DNA of 64,000 bases, from positions 229,319,254 to 229,383,253 of the forward strand of contig NC_081553.1 of NCBI RefSeq assembly GCF_963082655.1, written 5' to 3'. The notes under the pieces are model-generated. The model saw only the letters and a program-made list of their open reading frames with translations, was not told the DNA's origin and did no database searches. This document shows, one piece after another, positions 1-11,556 of this stretch. The stretch is from Stomoxys calcitrans (taxonomy: Eukaryota > Arthropoda > Insecta > Diptera > Muscidae). Both the position numbers and the translations under genes were made by a program. Numbering within the stretch: the first letter of the stretch is position 1; each line of letters begins with the position of its first letter.

Positions 1-1235
1 GGTTATAGGTGGCAGCTATGTCAGGTTAATAACTCATTAAGACAATACTTGGCACAATTGTTGGAGATTACAGCAGAAGTCATGCAAATTTTCTCATGAA
101 CTTTCAACTAAGGAATTGTGGCAAACTTCTCACATATCACTGACTGCTGTTCGATTCAAATTTTAAGCTCAAAATTTAAGGGGCCTCCTTTTTATAACCT
201 AGACCGAACGACAAGCCGCAGTGCGACACCCCTTTGGGGAGAAGTTTTAGCATGGCATAGTACCTCATAGATATCGTCAGCATTAGGCGGGGATAACCAT
301 AGCGGAAAATTTTTTCTGATGTTCTCATCAGGATTCGAATTCCGGCATTCGGCATCGAAGACTTACCACTGTGGTACGGTGGCCTCCTATAGCAGAAACC
401 ATTGTGCAAAATTTCACCCGAATCGGTTATGATTTGCATTCTCTAGGGGCTTAAGAAGTACATTCGGGAGATGGGTCCTCATGGGAGCTATATCAGCTTA
501 TAGACCGATACACACCACACTTGGCACGAATGTTAGAGATTATAACAGATGCTATTTTACAGAATTTCAGCCATATGGGAAAGGAATTACCCCCTCTAGA
601 GGGTCCAAAAGTTAACTCGGGAGATCAGTTTATATGGCAGCTATATCAGGTTATACACCGTCTCAGACCATATTTAGCAAGCATGTAAGAGATGAGAGAA
701 AAGTACACTGCAAAATTTCCTCCAAATTGGATAGGAATTACACCTTCTACAATAGAAACTCAAGAAGTATAATCGGGATATCGGTTTATATGGGAGATAT
801 GTCAGGTAGTGAACTGTTTCGGACCATACTTGGCACATATGCTGCAGGTGATAGAAAAAGTCACTGTGCACAATTTCAGCCAAAGCGAATAAGAATTACG
901 CCCTCTAAAGCCTCATGAGGTATAATCGGGAAATCGGTATATATATGGAGATAAATCAGGTTATAGACCAATTCCGACCTTACTTGGAACAAATGTTGAA
1001 GGTTATAGCAAAATGTCAGACAAAACGAATAAGAATTTATCTGCAAATTTTATTTCCGGATCTTAGAGGATGCAATTTTACAGGCAAACATGTTGCGCTA
1101 GATCACTGATGTAAAAAGTCAACACTTGTCAAAAATGGGTTAAAAGAGGGTTATGTTGGAAAATGGACCTAAGTGTAACATATTTGGCACAGATGCTGGA
1201 GGGGTCTAATATCTTAAACGATTGAATGTTTCATA
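1..1235 (-). mobile_element. HINE-A copy, internal repeats, cut by window edge
   Basis: Repeated words such as GGCAGCTAT, ATCAGGTTA, AAAATTTCAGCC and GCGCCCTCTA-like blocks recur about every 150 bases. This is the internal part of the HINE-A family in antisense. The left end lies outside the window, and a SINE-A copy interrupts it at 84-390. The units are old and diverged. Weak traces of the same units continue near 1500-1600 and 2030-2150. Confidence 0.75.
84..390 (-). mobile_element. SINE-A copy with target-site duplication
   Basis: A near full-length tRNA-derived SINE on the minus strand. Its 5' end reads outward as GGTGGCCTCC near 380-388, and its 3' end is the CATGAAC/TTTGCA region. It sits inside a HINE-A unit. 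The interrupted HINE sequence appears on both sides as AGCAGAAGTCAT (72-83) and AGCAGAAACCAT (391-402), a 12-bp target-site duplication with two mismatches. Box B is decayed. Confidence 0.85.
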
Positions 1236-1597
1236 AAAATCAGCTGAAGAGCACACGTTCAGTGCTATCAAGAAGTCAAACTGAGATATTGGTTTATATA
1301 GAGGTTATTTCGAAAACTAGGCCTTGTGCAACAGCTGTAAAAAGGGGTAGTACAAATATTGCATTTCAAACTCAATCGAAATTAAAAACAAAAAAAAAAA
1401 TTATTTAGTTGGGGCGCCAAATGCTAATGCGCCTGTAAATGCTAAAAATGTACAGAAATGAACTAAGTTGAAGGGCACATGTGTATTTTTAATACAAAAG
1501 ACTTCGTAGAAGACTAATCGGGAGACAGGTTTATATGGGAGCTGTATGAGGTTATAGGGTAGCTACAATATATAAGGTTAGGTAAAAAACTTTCAAT
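1236..1597. other. Unassigned AT-rich stretch
   Basis: There is no coding signal. A short poly-A run lies at about 1388-1400. A faint HINE-A-like unit with GGTTTATATGGGAGCTG occurs near 1530. Confidence 0.5.
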
Positions 1598-1732
1598 AAA
1601 ACACGCCATTCGAACTCGGCTATAAAAGCAGGTCCCTTATATTAAACGTTAACTTGAATCGGACAGCACTCATTGATATGTCAGAAGTTTGCCCCTCCTT
1701 CTTAATGAAGTGTTCATGGGCAAATTTGCCTT
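1598..1732 (+). mobile_element. SINE-A 3' fragment
   Basis: It carries the 3' half of SINE-A: ACGCCATTCGAACTCGGCTATAA, the block around CTCATTGATATG, and a terminal TTCATGGGCAAATTTGC. The tRNA-like head is missing, so it is 5'-truncated. Confidence 0.75.
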
Positions 1733-2176
1733 TGCCTTTAGCCGAATCAAGAAGAATTCAGCAGTCGAACTACACTTTTCCTCACAGCCACGGTAGTGGT
1801 GCAGGGAACAGTTTTTGTTTCTGCTTTAATAAATTCCTAATAAATGTTTCCTTGGCATACCAATTTCATGCTAGGATCTAAAATAATCAACCGAATTCCA
1901 TAAAAAGCACTATGCATCCAACTTTGGACCACACTCAGTACGAATGTGGAGGAGCCCAACGCAAAACATTGCATAAAATTTCAGCGAAATTGAAAATAAA
2001 TGTGGTTTTAATGGGCCTAAAACTTTAAATCATAAGATAGGTCTATATGAGGGCTATATCAAGATATAGTTCGATATAACCCATCTTCGAACTTAACCTC
2101 CCTATGAACAAGAAAACTAATCTGTGCAAAGTTTCAGCTAATTATCGTAATTTTTAAAGCCTATAGCGTTATTTCG

Positions 2177-2487
2177 AGGCCACCGTAGCGCAGAGGTTAA
2201 CATGTCCGCCTATGACACTGAACGCCTGGGTTCGAATCCTGGTCAGACTATCAGAAAAAATTTCCTCCGGTGGTTTTCCCCTTGTAATGCTGGCAACATT
2301 TGTGAGGTACTATGTCATGTAAAACTTCTCTCCAAAGAGGTGTCGCATTGCGGCACGCCGTTCAGACTCGGCTATAAAAAGAAGGTCCCTTATCATTGAG
2401 CTTAAAACTTGAATCGGACTGCACTCATTGATATGTGAGAAGTTTGCCCCTGTTTCTTAGTGGAATGTTCATGGGCAAAATTTGTTG
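2177..2487 (+). mobile_element. SINE-A copy, near full length
   Basis: It begins GGCCACCGTAGCGCAGAGG (box A) and has GGTTCGAATCC (box B) about 35 bases on. The body is collinear with the best copy at 46721-47031 and ends at ATGGGCAAAATTTG. I found no convincing target-site duplication. Confidence 0.9.
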
Positions 2488-3627
2488 TGTATTTTGTCCG
2501 CAAATCTCCAATTAAATGCTCCGAAGAGTTCGGAAATATCGATTTTTTCTTTTATTTTAATTTTCAATTTCATTGCTGATTAGTTCACATTTTACTTGTG
2601 GCAAGTTTAAAGTGAACTAATACTAAGTATATACAATTCCTTAGCTGATAAGAAATAATTGAACTAACAATGAGCATATACTTCTTTAGCGCTGTGGTAA
2701 GTTCAATATTTCACAAATTTAGTACATTTTAACTAGTGTTGAGGTTCAAAATTTGTTGAGTGTATAAATATGAGGATTTCTCTGTATGATAGCAACAAAC
2801 AAATGTGGCTCGAATCAGGCCATATTCCGCACTGATTAATGGAACTTAATGTTCCAAATTTTATAGAAATCGGGTAATTAATGCGTCATGTTTGGTATCC
2901 AGATCTTAAATCGGGTAATCGGTGTGTATGGCATTAATATCGAAATAATAGTCTAGTCAGATCGCAGCCAAGCGTATGGACAAAACAGAAATCAATGAAA
3001 AATTGCAGCTCAGTATCTTTATTTTAAAACTGTAGTGTGGTTATAGCTGATGGACGAGTTGAGTCGTCTTAGAACTTTATGACAATTGAGACTACATGAA
3101 GATTCAAAAGTCAAGGTAATATTTCTTCAATGAATTTGTATCACCTGTTTTTGCCAAAATTACTTTAATGCACTTCTTTTCGTTTAGTTTTTTCTTGATT
3201 TTTAATAAAATTGTTTTACTATATGGCTGGGAAATTGTCCTCGCAAATATTCCTGGTATCAAATTATTTTAATTCACTCAATATTTTTTTAAGTTTTTAT
3301 CGCATTAACATTGGAATATGAAATAATATTGGCCAAATGTCCTTGCAAATGAATGAATGAATTCTGATGAATATTGCTTTGGTTCATTTTTTACGAATAT
3401 CATATTAAAAAGCCAACCCTACTGTTACTTCCATATCAATGAATTCTTCCACTGAAAAATTTTTTTTAATTATTTGCTTTATTTCACTCAATATTTTTTG
3501 ATTCTCTCTTAACTAGTACTGGAATAAGATTGGAACAATTTTTTCGTGTTTTTTCTCTAGTGTTGCTCGACAGATATTGATATATTTTTTACGAACATCC
3601 TAATAAGATGTAAATAGAAAATCCAAA
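2488..3627. other. AT-rich single-copy stretch
   Basis: No repeat family or coding signal is recognised. It contains the 67-bp block 3385-3451 that is identical to 4405-4471 inside the next HINE-A copy. Confidence 0.5.
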
Positions 3628-4880
3628 TCATGAAACTCTGCTAAGTTCGGCCAGGCCTAATCTTATATACCCTCCACCATGGATCGCATTTGTCGAGCTC
3701 TTGCCACAGTATCTCTTTTTAGGCCAGCAAAGGATAAAAGAAAATAATTGCTATCTTATTAGAAAAATATCAACTTATGGTTCATTTCGGGCCATAATTG
3801 AACTGAATACTGGATACCATAGTAGAAGTCATTGTGTAAAATTTCAGCCAAATCTAGTAAGCATTGCGAACTTTAGGCGCTGAAGAAGTGAAAGTGATCT
3901 GTTTATAGGGGAGCTGCATTAGGCTATAAACCGATTCTTGCCATTTTCGACACGTATGTTATGAGAGAAGTAGTTGTGCAAAATTTCAGCTAAATCGGTT
4001 AATAATTGCGCCCTCTAGTGGCTCAAAAAGTCAAGACCCCAGATCGGTTTATATGGCAGCTATATCAGGTTATCAACCGATTTGAACCATTCTTAATACA
4101 TTTGTTGGAAATCGTAACAAAATACCTCATGCAAAATTTCAGCCAAATCGGATAAGAATTGTGCCCTCTAGCGGCTCAAGAAGTCGAGATCCCAGATCGG
4201 TTTATATGGCAGCTATATCAGGTTATGGACCAATTTAAACCATTCTTTATACAGTTATTGGAAGTCATAACAAAACACCTCATGCAAAATATCAGCCAAA
4301 TCGGATAGGAATTACTCCCTGTAGAGGCTCAAGAAGTCGAGATCCCAGATCTGTTTATATGGCAGCTATATCAGGTTATGGACCGATTTGAACCATACTC
4401 AGCACATTTTTTACGAATATCATATTAAAAAGCCAACCCTACTGTTACTTCCATATCAATGAATTCTTCCAAGGAAGTCATAATAAAACGCTACATGCAA
4501 AATTTCAGCCAAATCGGATAAGAATTGTGGCCTCTAGCGGCTCAAGAAGTCGATATCCCAGATCGGTTTATATGGCAGCTATATCAAAACGTGGACCGAT
4601 ATAGCCCTTTTACAATCCCAACCGACCTACACTAATAAGAAGTATTTGTGCAAAATTTCAAGCGGCTAGCTTTACTCCTTCGAAAGTTCGCGTGCTTTCG
4701 ATAGACAGACGGACGGACGGACGAACAGATCGACAGACGAACGGACATGGCTAGTTCGACATAAAATGTCATGACGATATAATAACTTTTTGGGGTCTAA
4801 GACGAATATTTCGAGGAGCTACAAACAGAATGACGAAATTAGTATTCCCCCATCCTATGGTGGAGGGTATAAAAATGAAG
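3628..4880 (-). mobile_element. HINE-A copy, both ends present
   Basis: Both subterminal inverted repeats are visible: TATACCCTCCACCATGG at about 3667 and TATGGTGGAGGGTATAAA at about 4857. The GTCC-type microsatellite, in antisense, is GACAGACGGACGGACGG around 4703-4725. Internal units start near 4041, 4194 and 4348, a spacing of 153 and 154 bases. The next unit is pushed to 4560 by a 67-bp foreign patch at 4405-4471. The GC-rich hairpin end near 3635 is degraded. There is no protein-coding capacity. Confidence 0.85.
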
Positions 4881-4904
4881 AGAGATACTCTTGCGAAGAG
4901 AGAT

Positions 4905-5116
4905 ACTCTTGGCGAAGCAAAGGGTATACCCCTGATGTGAAGAAGCTCCCGCAAAGAAGTTTTTTTGAAGGCAAACACGGTGGTACACGCAAACCGGGAA
5001 GACCAAAAGCCCGATGGAAAGATAAAGTGGTGGAAGACACCTCGAATCTTGGTGTCAGAGAATTTAGAATGAGCGCAGAAGATCGAGGCGCTTGGAACGT
5101 GCGTACAGCACTGTGA
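4905..5116 (+). pseudogene. Non-LTR retrotransposon C-terminal fragment (GRPK type)
   Basis: A short open stretch encodes GTRKPGRPKARWKDKV followed by LGVREFRMSAEDRGAW. This fits the conserved tail of non-LTR retrotransposon polyproteins (xRGRPxxRWxDxV...LG...W...A.DR..W) found after the reverse transcriptase in several insect clades. No RT domain is present, so it is a truncated remnant. It lies directly beside the 5' end of a HINE-A copy. A second fragment of the same element lies at 29693-29850 on the minus strand, also touching HINE-A. The exact clade is not determinable. Confidence 0.6.
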
Positions 5117-5117
5117 C

Positions 5118-5281
5118 ACTTGTTTTTAGGGAGAAGTTTTTATATGACATAGTACCTCACAATTGTCGCCAGCATTTTTTGTCGCCGCTGAAAATTTTTT
5201 TATAATGTTCTCGCCAGGATTCGAACACAGGTGTTCAGCGTCACAGGCGGACATGCTAACCTCTGCGCTAAGGTGGCCTCT
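5118..5281 (-). mobile_element. SINE-A 5' portion
   Basis: The head and first half of SINE-A are in antisense: GCCAGGATTCGAACACAGG (box B), GCTAACCTCTGCGCTA (box A), then GGTGGCCTC. The 3' half is missing where it joins the retrotransposon tail. Confidence 0.8.
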
Positions 5282-5286
5282 GCGGT

Positions 5287-5346
5287 ATCGCAATGGACTT
5301 AAAATTGTCTAAGTGAGTCTGTAAAGGGTTGCCAATCTTACCTAAA
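5287..5346 (+). mobile_element. SINE-B 3' fragment
   Basis: GCAATGGACTTAAAATTGTC and the following CTTACCTAA tail match the reverse complement of 20124-20190. This is therefore a 3' piece of the second tRNA-like SINE family, lying against the 5' edge of a SINE-A copy. Confidence 0.6.
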
Positions 5347-5484
5347 GTAAAAGGTGGCCTAAAGCGGCCTTAGTTGACACAAAATTTTTCGAGGACAAAA
5401 TTTTTCAAACAAAAATTTATTTTGAAAATTCTTGGGAACGACATTGTCTGGAAAACGTTGTGTTGCCAAAAGTGTAAGCTTCTA

Positions 5485-6018
5485 GAAACCGTAGGAGTCT
5501 AATCGGAAGACCGGTTTATATGGAAACTATATCAGGTTAGGTTGAAAAGAGGGAACGGGAAAAATAATCAGCTTGTTGTATCAGGTTACAGACCGATTGG
5601 GACAACACTTATGACGAATGTTGGATATCATAAGAAAACACTATGTGCACAAATTCAGCCAAATCGGTTAACAATTGCGGCTTACCGACGTTCAAGATAT
5701 TAAATCGGGAGAGAGATTTATATGACAGCCTATGAGAAAATTGGTTTATTTGGGAGACATATGAGGTTGAATCTGTCCATCAGGTCATATTTAGCTCCTA
5801 GAAGGTAATAGCAGAAGTTATTGTGCCAAATTTCAGCCAAATCGGATAAGAATTTCAGCTTCCAGGGGCTCAAGTAGTCTTTTTAAAGGATCAGTTTACA
5901 TGGGAGCTGTATCCAAATTTGAACCTATATGGCCTATTTGCTATACCCAATAACTTACGTCACTAGGAAGCAACCATGCAAAATTTCCAGTGGATATCTT
6001 TTTTCGTTCGAGCGCTAT
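5485..6018 (-). mobile_element. HINE-A copy, degenerate
   Basis: Diverged internal units with CGGTTTATATGG, ATCAGGTTA and AAATTTCAGCCAAATCGG in antisense. Neither terminus is clear. Confidence 0.6.
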
Positions 6019-6027
6019 CGTGATTGG

Positions 6028-6325
6028 TGACCACCGTACCGTAGAGGTTAGAAAGTCCGCCTATGACGCTTGGTTTTGAATCCTGGCAGGACCGTCAAAA
6101 AATGTTTCAGCGGTAGTTATTCCCTCCTAATGCTGGCGACATTTGTGAGGAAGTTTGCCATGTAAAAACTTCCCCTCAAAGAGGTGTCGCTCTGCGGTAC
6201 GCCGCTCGGACTCGGCTATAAAAAGGAGGTCCCATATAAAGTTGAATAGGACAGCACTCAATGATTTGTGAAAAGTTTGGCCCAGTTCCTTAATGGAATG
6301 TTCATGGGCAATTTGCATTTGCTAT
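6028..6325 (+). mobile_element. SINE-A copy
   Basis: Starts ACCACCGTACCGTAGAGGTT (box A slightly mutated). Box B is decayed to GGTTTTGAATCC. The body is complete to TTCATGGGCAATTTGCAT. A HINE-A scrap (GGACGGACGGACATGGC) follows at about 6348-6370. Confidence 0.85.
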
Positions 6326-6439
6326 CTTGATTTCAAGATATTGACAAACGTAGGACGGACGGACATGGCTAGATCGATTCAAAATGCCAAGAAGACATTC
6401 GACACATTCGTGCCGCTTAGCGACACCTCTACAAAAAGA

Positions 6440-6795
6440 ATTTTTACATAAAACTTCTTCATGTAGCGGTATCGATAAGCGGCACCCCGTTCCAATTCAA
6501 CATATAAAAGAAGGTCCACATCATTGAACTTAAACTTGATACCTCACAAATGTCGTCAGCATCAGTGAGTGGATAAACTTCACCGCAATTTTTTCTAACA
6601 GGGTCGACAGGAGTTGAGCCCAGCTTTTTGGCGTTATCGATAAGCGGCTCCCAGTTCCGATTCAACATATAAGGTCCATATCATGGAACTAAAACTTGAT
6701 ACCTCGCCAGCATCAATGGGGGGATAACCACTGCTGCAATTTTTTTCTAACAAGGTCGACAGGATATGAGCCGAGTTTTTTGTCGGACATGCTTA
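6440..6795. repeat. Tandemly duplicated chimeric SINE-A fragment
   Basis: Two copies of a composite unit start near 6468 and 6642. In each, a plus-strand SINE-A piece (CCGTTCCRATTCAACATATAA, TCATTGAACTTAAAC) runs straight into a minus-strand piece (TACCTC...CAGCATCA...GGATAACC...AACAGGTCGACAGG). The shared join implies one rearrangement followed by duplication. A minus-strand SINE head remnant ends the block near 6780. Confidence 0.6.
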
Positions 6796-6850
6796 CCTCT
6801 GCTAGACTTCTTAAAATTTATCTTTCCTTTTAAAAGAAAATAGTAAAATT

Positions 6851-7105
6851 CAAATTTGGCCATGAACATTCCATTAATGAACAGGGGCAAACTTCTTACA
6901 TATCAATGAGTGTAGTCCGAACGGAGTGCCGCAGTGCGACACCTCTTTAAGGAGAGGTTTTTATGTGGCACAGTACCTCACAAATGCCGCCAGCATTAGG
7001 AGTGATTAACCACCGCTTAAAATTTTATGATGGTCTCGCCTGGATTCGAACCCAGGCGTTCAGCGTCAAAGGCGGACATGCTAACCTCTGTACGGCTACG
7101 GTGGT
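6851..7105 (-). mobile_element. SINE-A copy with internal deletion
   Basis: The 3' end is at 6851-6920 and the head at 7035-7105, with GATTCGAACCCAGGCG (box B). About 45 bases found in other copies, around the GAGCTTAAAC and CGGCTATAA blocks, are missing. The first bases of the head are altered. Confidence 0.85.
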
Positions 7106-9870
7106 ACGATAGTACTCTACAAAAATCATTTGATCAAGTCTAAAATCTTCCCACCCCCTTTAACAGGAGGGGACACAAATAAAATCGCCTTCAAAGCAAC
7201 AAAACATCTACCCACCAAGCAATATCCTCTGGAGGGGCTTGCATGCCACATGCAACATGCCAACCATTACTAAATGCATTAACTACAACAAATGACCACT
7301 GGAGTTGCACAAAAACGCAATGCCATGCACATTGGGCGCCACATGTCACTCACACTCTCGCTCATAAGCTCACTCGCTCTCTCATGCACTCGCACATGCA
7401 CACCGACGAGTTGTGTGAGTTGCATGCTTGTCTCTGTATGCGTTTGTTTTTATTTAGATGTATGCGTTCTTTTTGTATGTTTTTCTAGTTATATACCTAG
7501 AAAATGCAATAAGACCAACACGAGCATATACACAAAGCCAAAGATGACATGCGCATTTTTGCAAGATAGTGCCCCTTTTTCCCAACTTATATACTCTGCT
7601 TGCAGCATGCATGGAGCTAAGTGCCGGGTTGTCTGAGGGCAGGGGTATAGCTAAAGATAACACAGAATTCCCTGCCCACCACCCTCCCCGCCCCCTCGGG
7701 CTGCCGTCGAACAAGGAGGCACATATAGTGAGAGGCTCTGTGGCAAAAACAGAGAGCCAAAAATGCATGAAAAACAATTCATACAAGTGGGTTTTTTGGC
7801 AAAGGGAGAAGGCTGCAGCGAAAAAAAGAGCGCCACCTAGAGAGCGAGCGGTTTTTATGCACTTTATGGCTCGCATATAGCCTAAAAGTATGCAACCGGC
7901 TTTTTTTTGCCTACCAAAGAATGCATTTATGTGAGTGAGCTGGCACCCATGAGGTAGAGGCAGAGGCAGAGGAGGCTCTCCTCGTCTTGGAGCAGGGCCA
8001 AACAAAGCAATGCGTATGTGTTTCGTTTATATATATGGTCAGTTGAATGCAATTTTTGTTGCATTTTTGCATAGACTTTTTGTATTTTGTCTCTTTTCAA
8101 CATTTTTGTTAGAAACTCTGCAAAAAAGTGCACCATAGAAGCAACAGAAAGAGAGGCAGTGACAGAGAAAGAGCGAAAGCCAGCCAGTAACATGGGCGAG
8201 TGAGAGTGAATGCAATTCTTATGTATAAATAAACAACAAGATGAGAAAAGTGTGCGTGTGAGTCTGAGTGTGGGTCTATAAATTGCATTAAGCATTGCCT
8301 ATTTTTAGGTGGTTCAAAATATACCAAATCCAGGCCTACTCCAAGGAGTATGAGTCAAGACTGTATAGGCCTGAAAAGAAACTGCATGGAAGTTGTTTAT
8401 ATGTATACGAAACGCATATTCAGAGTATGAGTTAAGGGAGAGAGGCAGAGAGAGAGAGCGAGGTTTCGGTTCTTTTGCAGGGAGTTGTGTATGGGGGGGG
8501 GGGGGACTTAAAAGAAATAATGCCTTTGCTGTTGGTTGAGGAAAGCATGGGTAAACATTGATGCTGCACTTTGCTGGCCCTTCAGTACGCTTGGGAGAGT
8601 TGTCCATCTATGGGTGGCTGTGTGTGTGTATGTAGGGATTTTGAGTAGAGTTTTTTCCGCCAAATACTTGATGAGGCGCCAGCAAAAGGGCAGTTGGGTT
8701 TTGGTCGATGCAGCATCAGGAGGTTCATAGCCTCACCAAAGGGGTTCGTGTGTGTCTGTTTACTTGTTACAGCAAGTGTGAGGAAGGCGATTTTTTGCGT
8801 GAACTGGAAATGCGTTCATAAGGATCATATGCAAGCAAATGAAGAAACGCATAGTTTAAGGGGCTGAGGAAGAGGCTGGCATGAACTACTCCTAAATCAA
8901 TGCATAGGCTTTCAATAAATGTGTGTAAGAGTGCGAAAGCGTCTATGCGTATGTGGACTTGTGTGTGTGTGGGTGAGGATTATTTTACATAGGCCTAGAA
9001 CTTAAAGGAATGCATTTGTATGATGAACAAACAAAAACAACAGCAAACGGCAAGGCCTGCAACTTCGCAGCGGCAGCAGCAGCCATTGCTAAGAATAACA
9101 TAACCCATGGATTTAGGGCCGCTGTTAGGGCGATGGGGGGCTATTCTCAAGCATTTGTTGCCAGTTTTTCGCGCGCGTATTTGATGGCCGAAAAAACTTT
9201 AACGCGGCGTTGCCGATGACGACGCCGTTGATATTGCAGCCAACCAAGCCTCAGCCTTTGCTTTATTTACAGGGCAGGGGAAGGACATCGCCGCCACTAT
9301 ATGCCAAGTGTAAGGTGGCCAGTGCAACACCGCCATCATCATCAGCATCAACATTCAGTCCTAGCACCGTTGATGGTGGTCATCGTCATCATGAGCCACA
9401 CACAGCATGTGCATATATGGCAGCGACAATCGTGCACACATTTCTTCCAATGGCCTGCTATGTGCTCTGGGTTTGTGTGTGAGTGTTGTATTTTCTTTCT
9501 TTTTTTTTTTTGCTTTGTTTGTTTCAAAACGACCCAAACGAGTTTGAAGTTTTCCATCATCATCGAAACGAAAACCATGGAAAAACGCCGAACGCATTCA
9601 ATGTCCCGGAATTTGTTGGCATACGGCTTTTGGACGTCTTTTGAGTACAACATTGCTTTTTTATACTCACGGTAAAAAGTAACGTAACGCAACACGCCAC
9701 GCCACAACATACCGCACTCTGGCCCAACCGAAACTTTTTAGAAAACACAAAACTCTAAAAACCAAACGCCAACCCGACCAGCCAGCCAACCAACAAAAAA
9801 AAACACACACATCAAATGGCAAATAAAAATAAGGAGAAAGGACTCAACTAAATATTACAAAAACACAAAT
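7106..9870. other. Low-repeat island, possible regulatory DNA
   Basis: No interspersed repeat is recognised for about 2.7 kb. The sequence is richer in G+C than its surroundings and carries CACTCGCAC-type runs, GA-rich tracts (8438-8462), GTGTGT runs, a G13 tract (8493-8505) and GCAGCAGCAGCC at 9070. Reading frames here are low complexity, with no recognisable domain. One of them (9010-9219, plus strand) has an alanine run and reasonably balanced codons, but I cannot support it as a gene. This kind of sequence is typical of fly introns or upstream regions. Confidence 0.45.
7830..7843 (-). promoter_or_regulatory. CTCF-like motif in the low-repeat island
   Basis: Reads TCTCTAGGTGGCGC on the minus strand, matching 12 of 14 positions of CCASYAGRKGGCRS including the whole AGRKGGCRS core. 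It is bordered by GAGAGCGAG. Binding is not shown. Confidence 0.35.
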
Positions 9871-9883
9871 ACTCTAAATATAT

Positions 9884-9929
9884 TATAATATATATATATA
9901 TATATATAGTATATACACATTTCTATGTG

Positions 9930-9977
<48 letters not shown>

Positions 9978-10024
9978 ATAGTATATATATATATATATAT
10001 AATATATTTATATATATATACATA
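9884..10024. repeat. TA-rich dinucleotide microsatellite
   Basis: Long (TA)n runs with short GTGTGTATAG interruptions. Such arrays are prone to assembly length errors. Confidence 0.9.
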
Positions 10025-11083
10025 TAAATGCAAACCTTACTCCTTCTTTTCTATTATAACCATTATCAACATCATCATCACCATCATCTAAGCTTTAATA
10101 AAGTGCAAGTGCAACAACAACAACAACAATAAAATATTTGAATGTGTATAGAAGAGTGCAAAAATATAAATTTGAGTTAAAATGAAATCAAAAATAAAAT
10201 GAAATGCATTTTATAATTCTATACACACAAAAAAAAAATAATAATAATAAAACACAAACACATACACTGTAACCCATAACTATAAGCAAACCCAAATAAT
10301 GCTAAAGTGTGTGTGTGTGTGAATAAAATAAAATCATAAAGCAGTGTTGGTGAATACAAAGTGATCCCCCCACAAAGAAAGATTTTTGACAAAAAAAAAA
10401 TATTAATGAAATCGAACTAAATAAAAAAAATTTTTTTCTTCCCCTATTTAAAGCCAGCTCCAAGGAAAACAATTTTAAAAAGTATTAAAAATAAAATAAA
10501 AAGGATTCGCTCATAAATTATTTGGAAAAAAAGGAGATTTAAAAGAAAGAAAGCTTTATTTTCTTAAAAGAGAACAAACAAAAAATTCTAAAATTCATAA
10601 CAAAAATAAGAAAAGGGCGAAAGGCAATACAAGCGACAAAACAAAACAAAAATTCTTCAAAAATATAACAAAACTTGCAACAATCTAGAGAAAAAAGTTG
10701 AAAAAAATCAAACAAAATTTGTTTAAACTCTTGAAGGGCGTCGTCGTCGTAAATATTAAGATCTCAAAAGTTTTACAACCTAAATAATAAAAAAACAAAA
10801 AGAAACCAAAAAAAAAAAAAAAAACTCCTCTTAAGATATATCCCAGATTATAAGACATTTTTCTCTAAACCCCCAAAGTATGCTATGACTTTTGTGTTTC
10901 CGCTTTGTTGTGTTTGAAAAAGAGATTTAACAAAACAAAAACAATTTCTAAACAAACGGCGACGACGACCCCCCCGACGTTTTGTTTTCGTAAAATCACC
11001 TAATATGTATGGTTTTGTTTGCCTCCTCATTTTAAAACTGTGGCCCACAAAAACCTTACAACTTCTGGTTTCTTAAGTAAATA
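10025..11083. other. A-rich island resembling fly untranslated sequence
   Basis: Runs of CATCATCATCA, AAGTGCAAGTGCAACAACAA, GTGTGTGTGTG and many A-tracts resemble 5' untranslated or intronic sequence of fly genes. No coding frame is supported. Confidence 0.35.
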
Positions 11084-11467
11084 ATGCCCATTTGTATAGA
11101 AGCCCAAGTAAATAGTAACAAACATTTAGTTTTCAATACCTCAAATCACTATATTGGCCACACATGTAAATTTTGTAAATTACCTCAAGAAATCACCTCA
11201 AAGTTAAACAACTACAACAACCACAACAACAATAACAACATTAACATATATGCTGTTGTTACATTTGCTTTTGTTGGGCAATTGTTAACATTACAAACCA
11301 TAAGCATTCCAAACAGCAAGCAAATTGCAGCGTATGTCGCCTGGGCCACCTACAAGAACGACGACGTCAAGGACTTCAGCAGGGCTAACGCAGACGACGG
11401 TGCATCAAAAACGTCAATGACAACACAACTAAAACATCATCAAATGCTAAATATAATGGATAAATAA
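11084..11467 (+). CDS. Unrecognised 127-codon open frame, uncertain
   Basis: An ATG-to-stop frame of 127 codons. The first two thirds are low complexity, with an Asn/His run from a CAACAACAAC tract and a hydrophobic stretch (YAVVTFAFVGQLLTL). The part around 11329-11403 (residues AYVAWATYKNDDVKDFS) is unusual for this window because most codons end in C or G. No family is recognised. There is no visible promoter, and the frame could be chance, an exon piece or a diverged pseudogene. Confidence 0.2.
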   Translation: MPICIEAQVNSNKHLVFNTSNHYIGHTCKFCKLPQEITSKLNNYNNHNNNNNINIYAVVTFAFVGQLLTLQTISIPNSKQIAAYVAWATYKNDDVKDFSRANADDGASKTSMTTQLKHHQMLNIMDK

Positions 11468-11556
11468 CATCAGTAAATTGTCCTGTAGGTGAATACAAAA
11501 AAAAAACATTTATTTGTATATGAAATTTGCTTAAGTTTTATATTTTTTTGTATATA

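Noticed and set aside
7454..8005. 183-codon minus-strand open frame
   Set aside because: No recognisable domain, irregular codon use, hydrophobic low-complexity text; overlapping frames on both strands are equally open.
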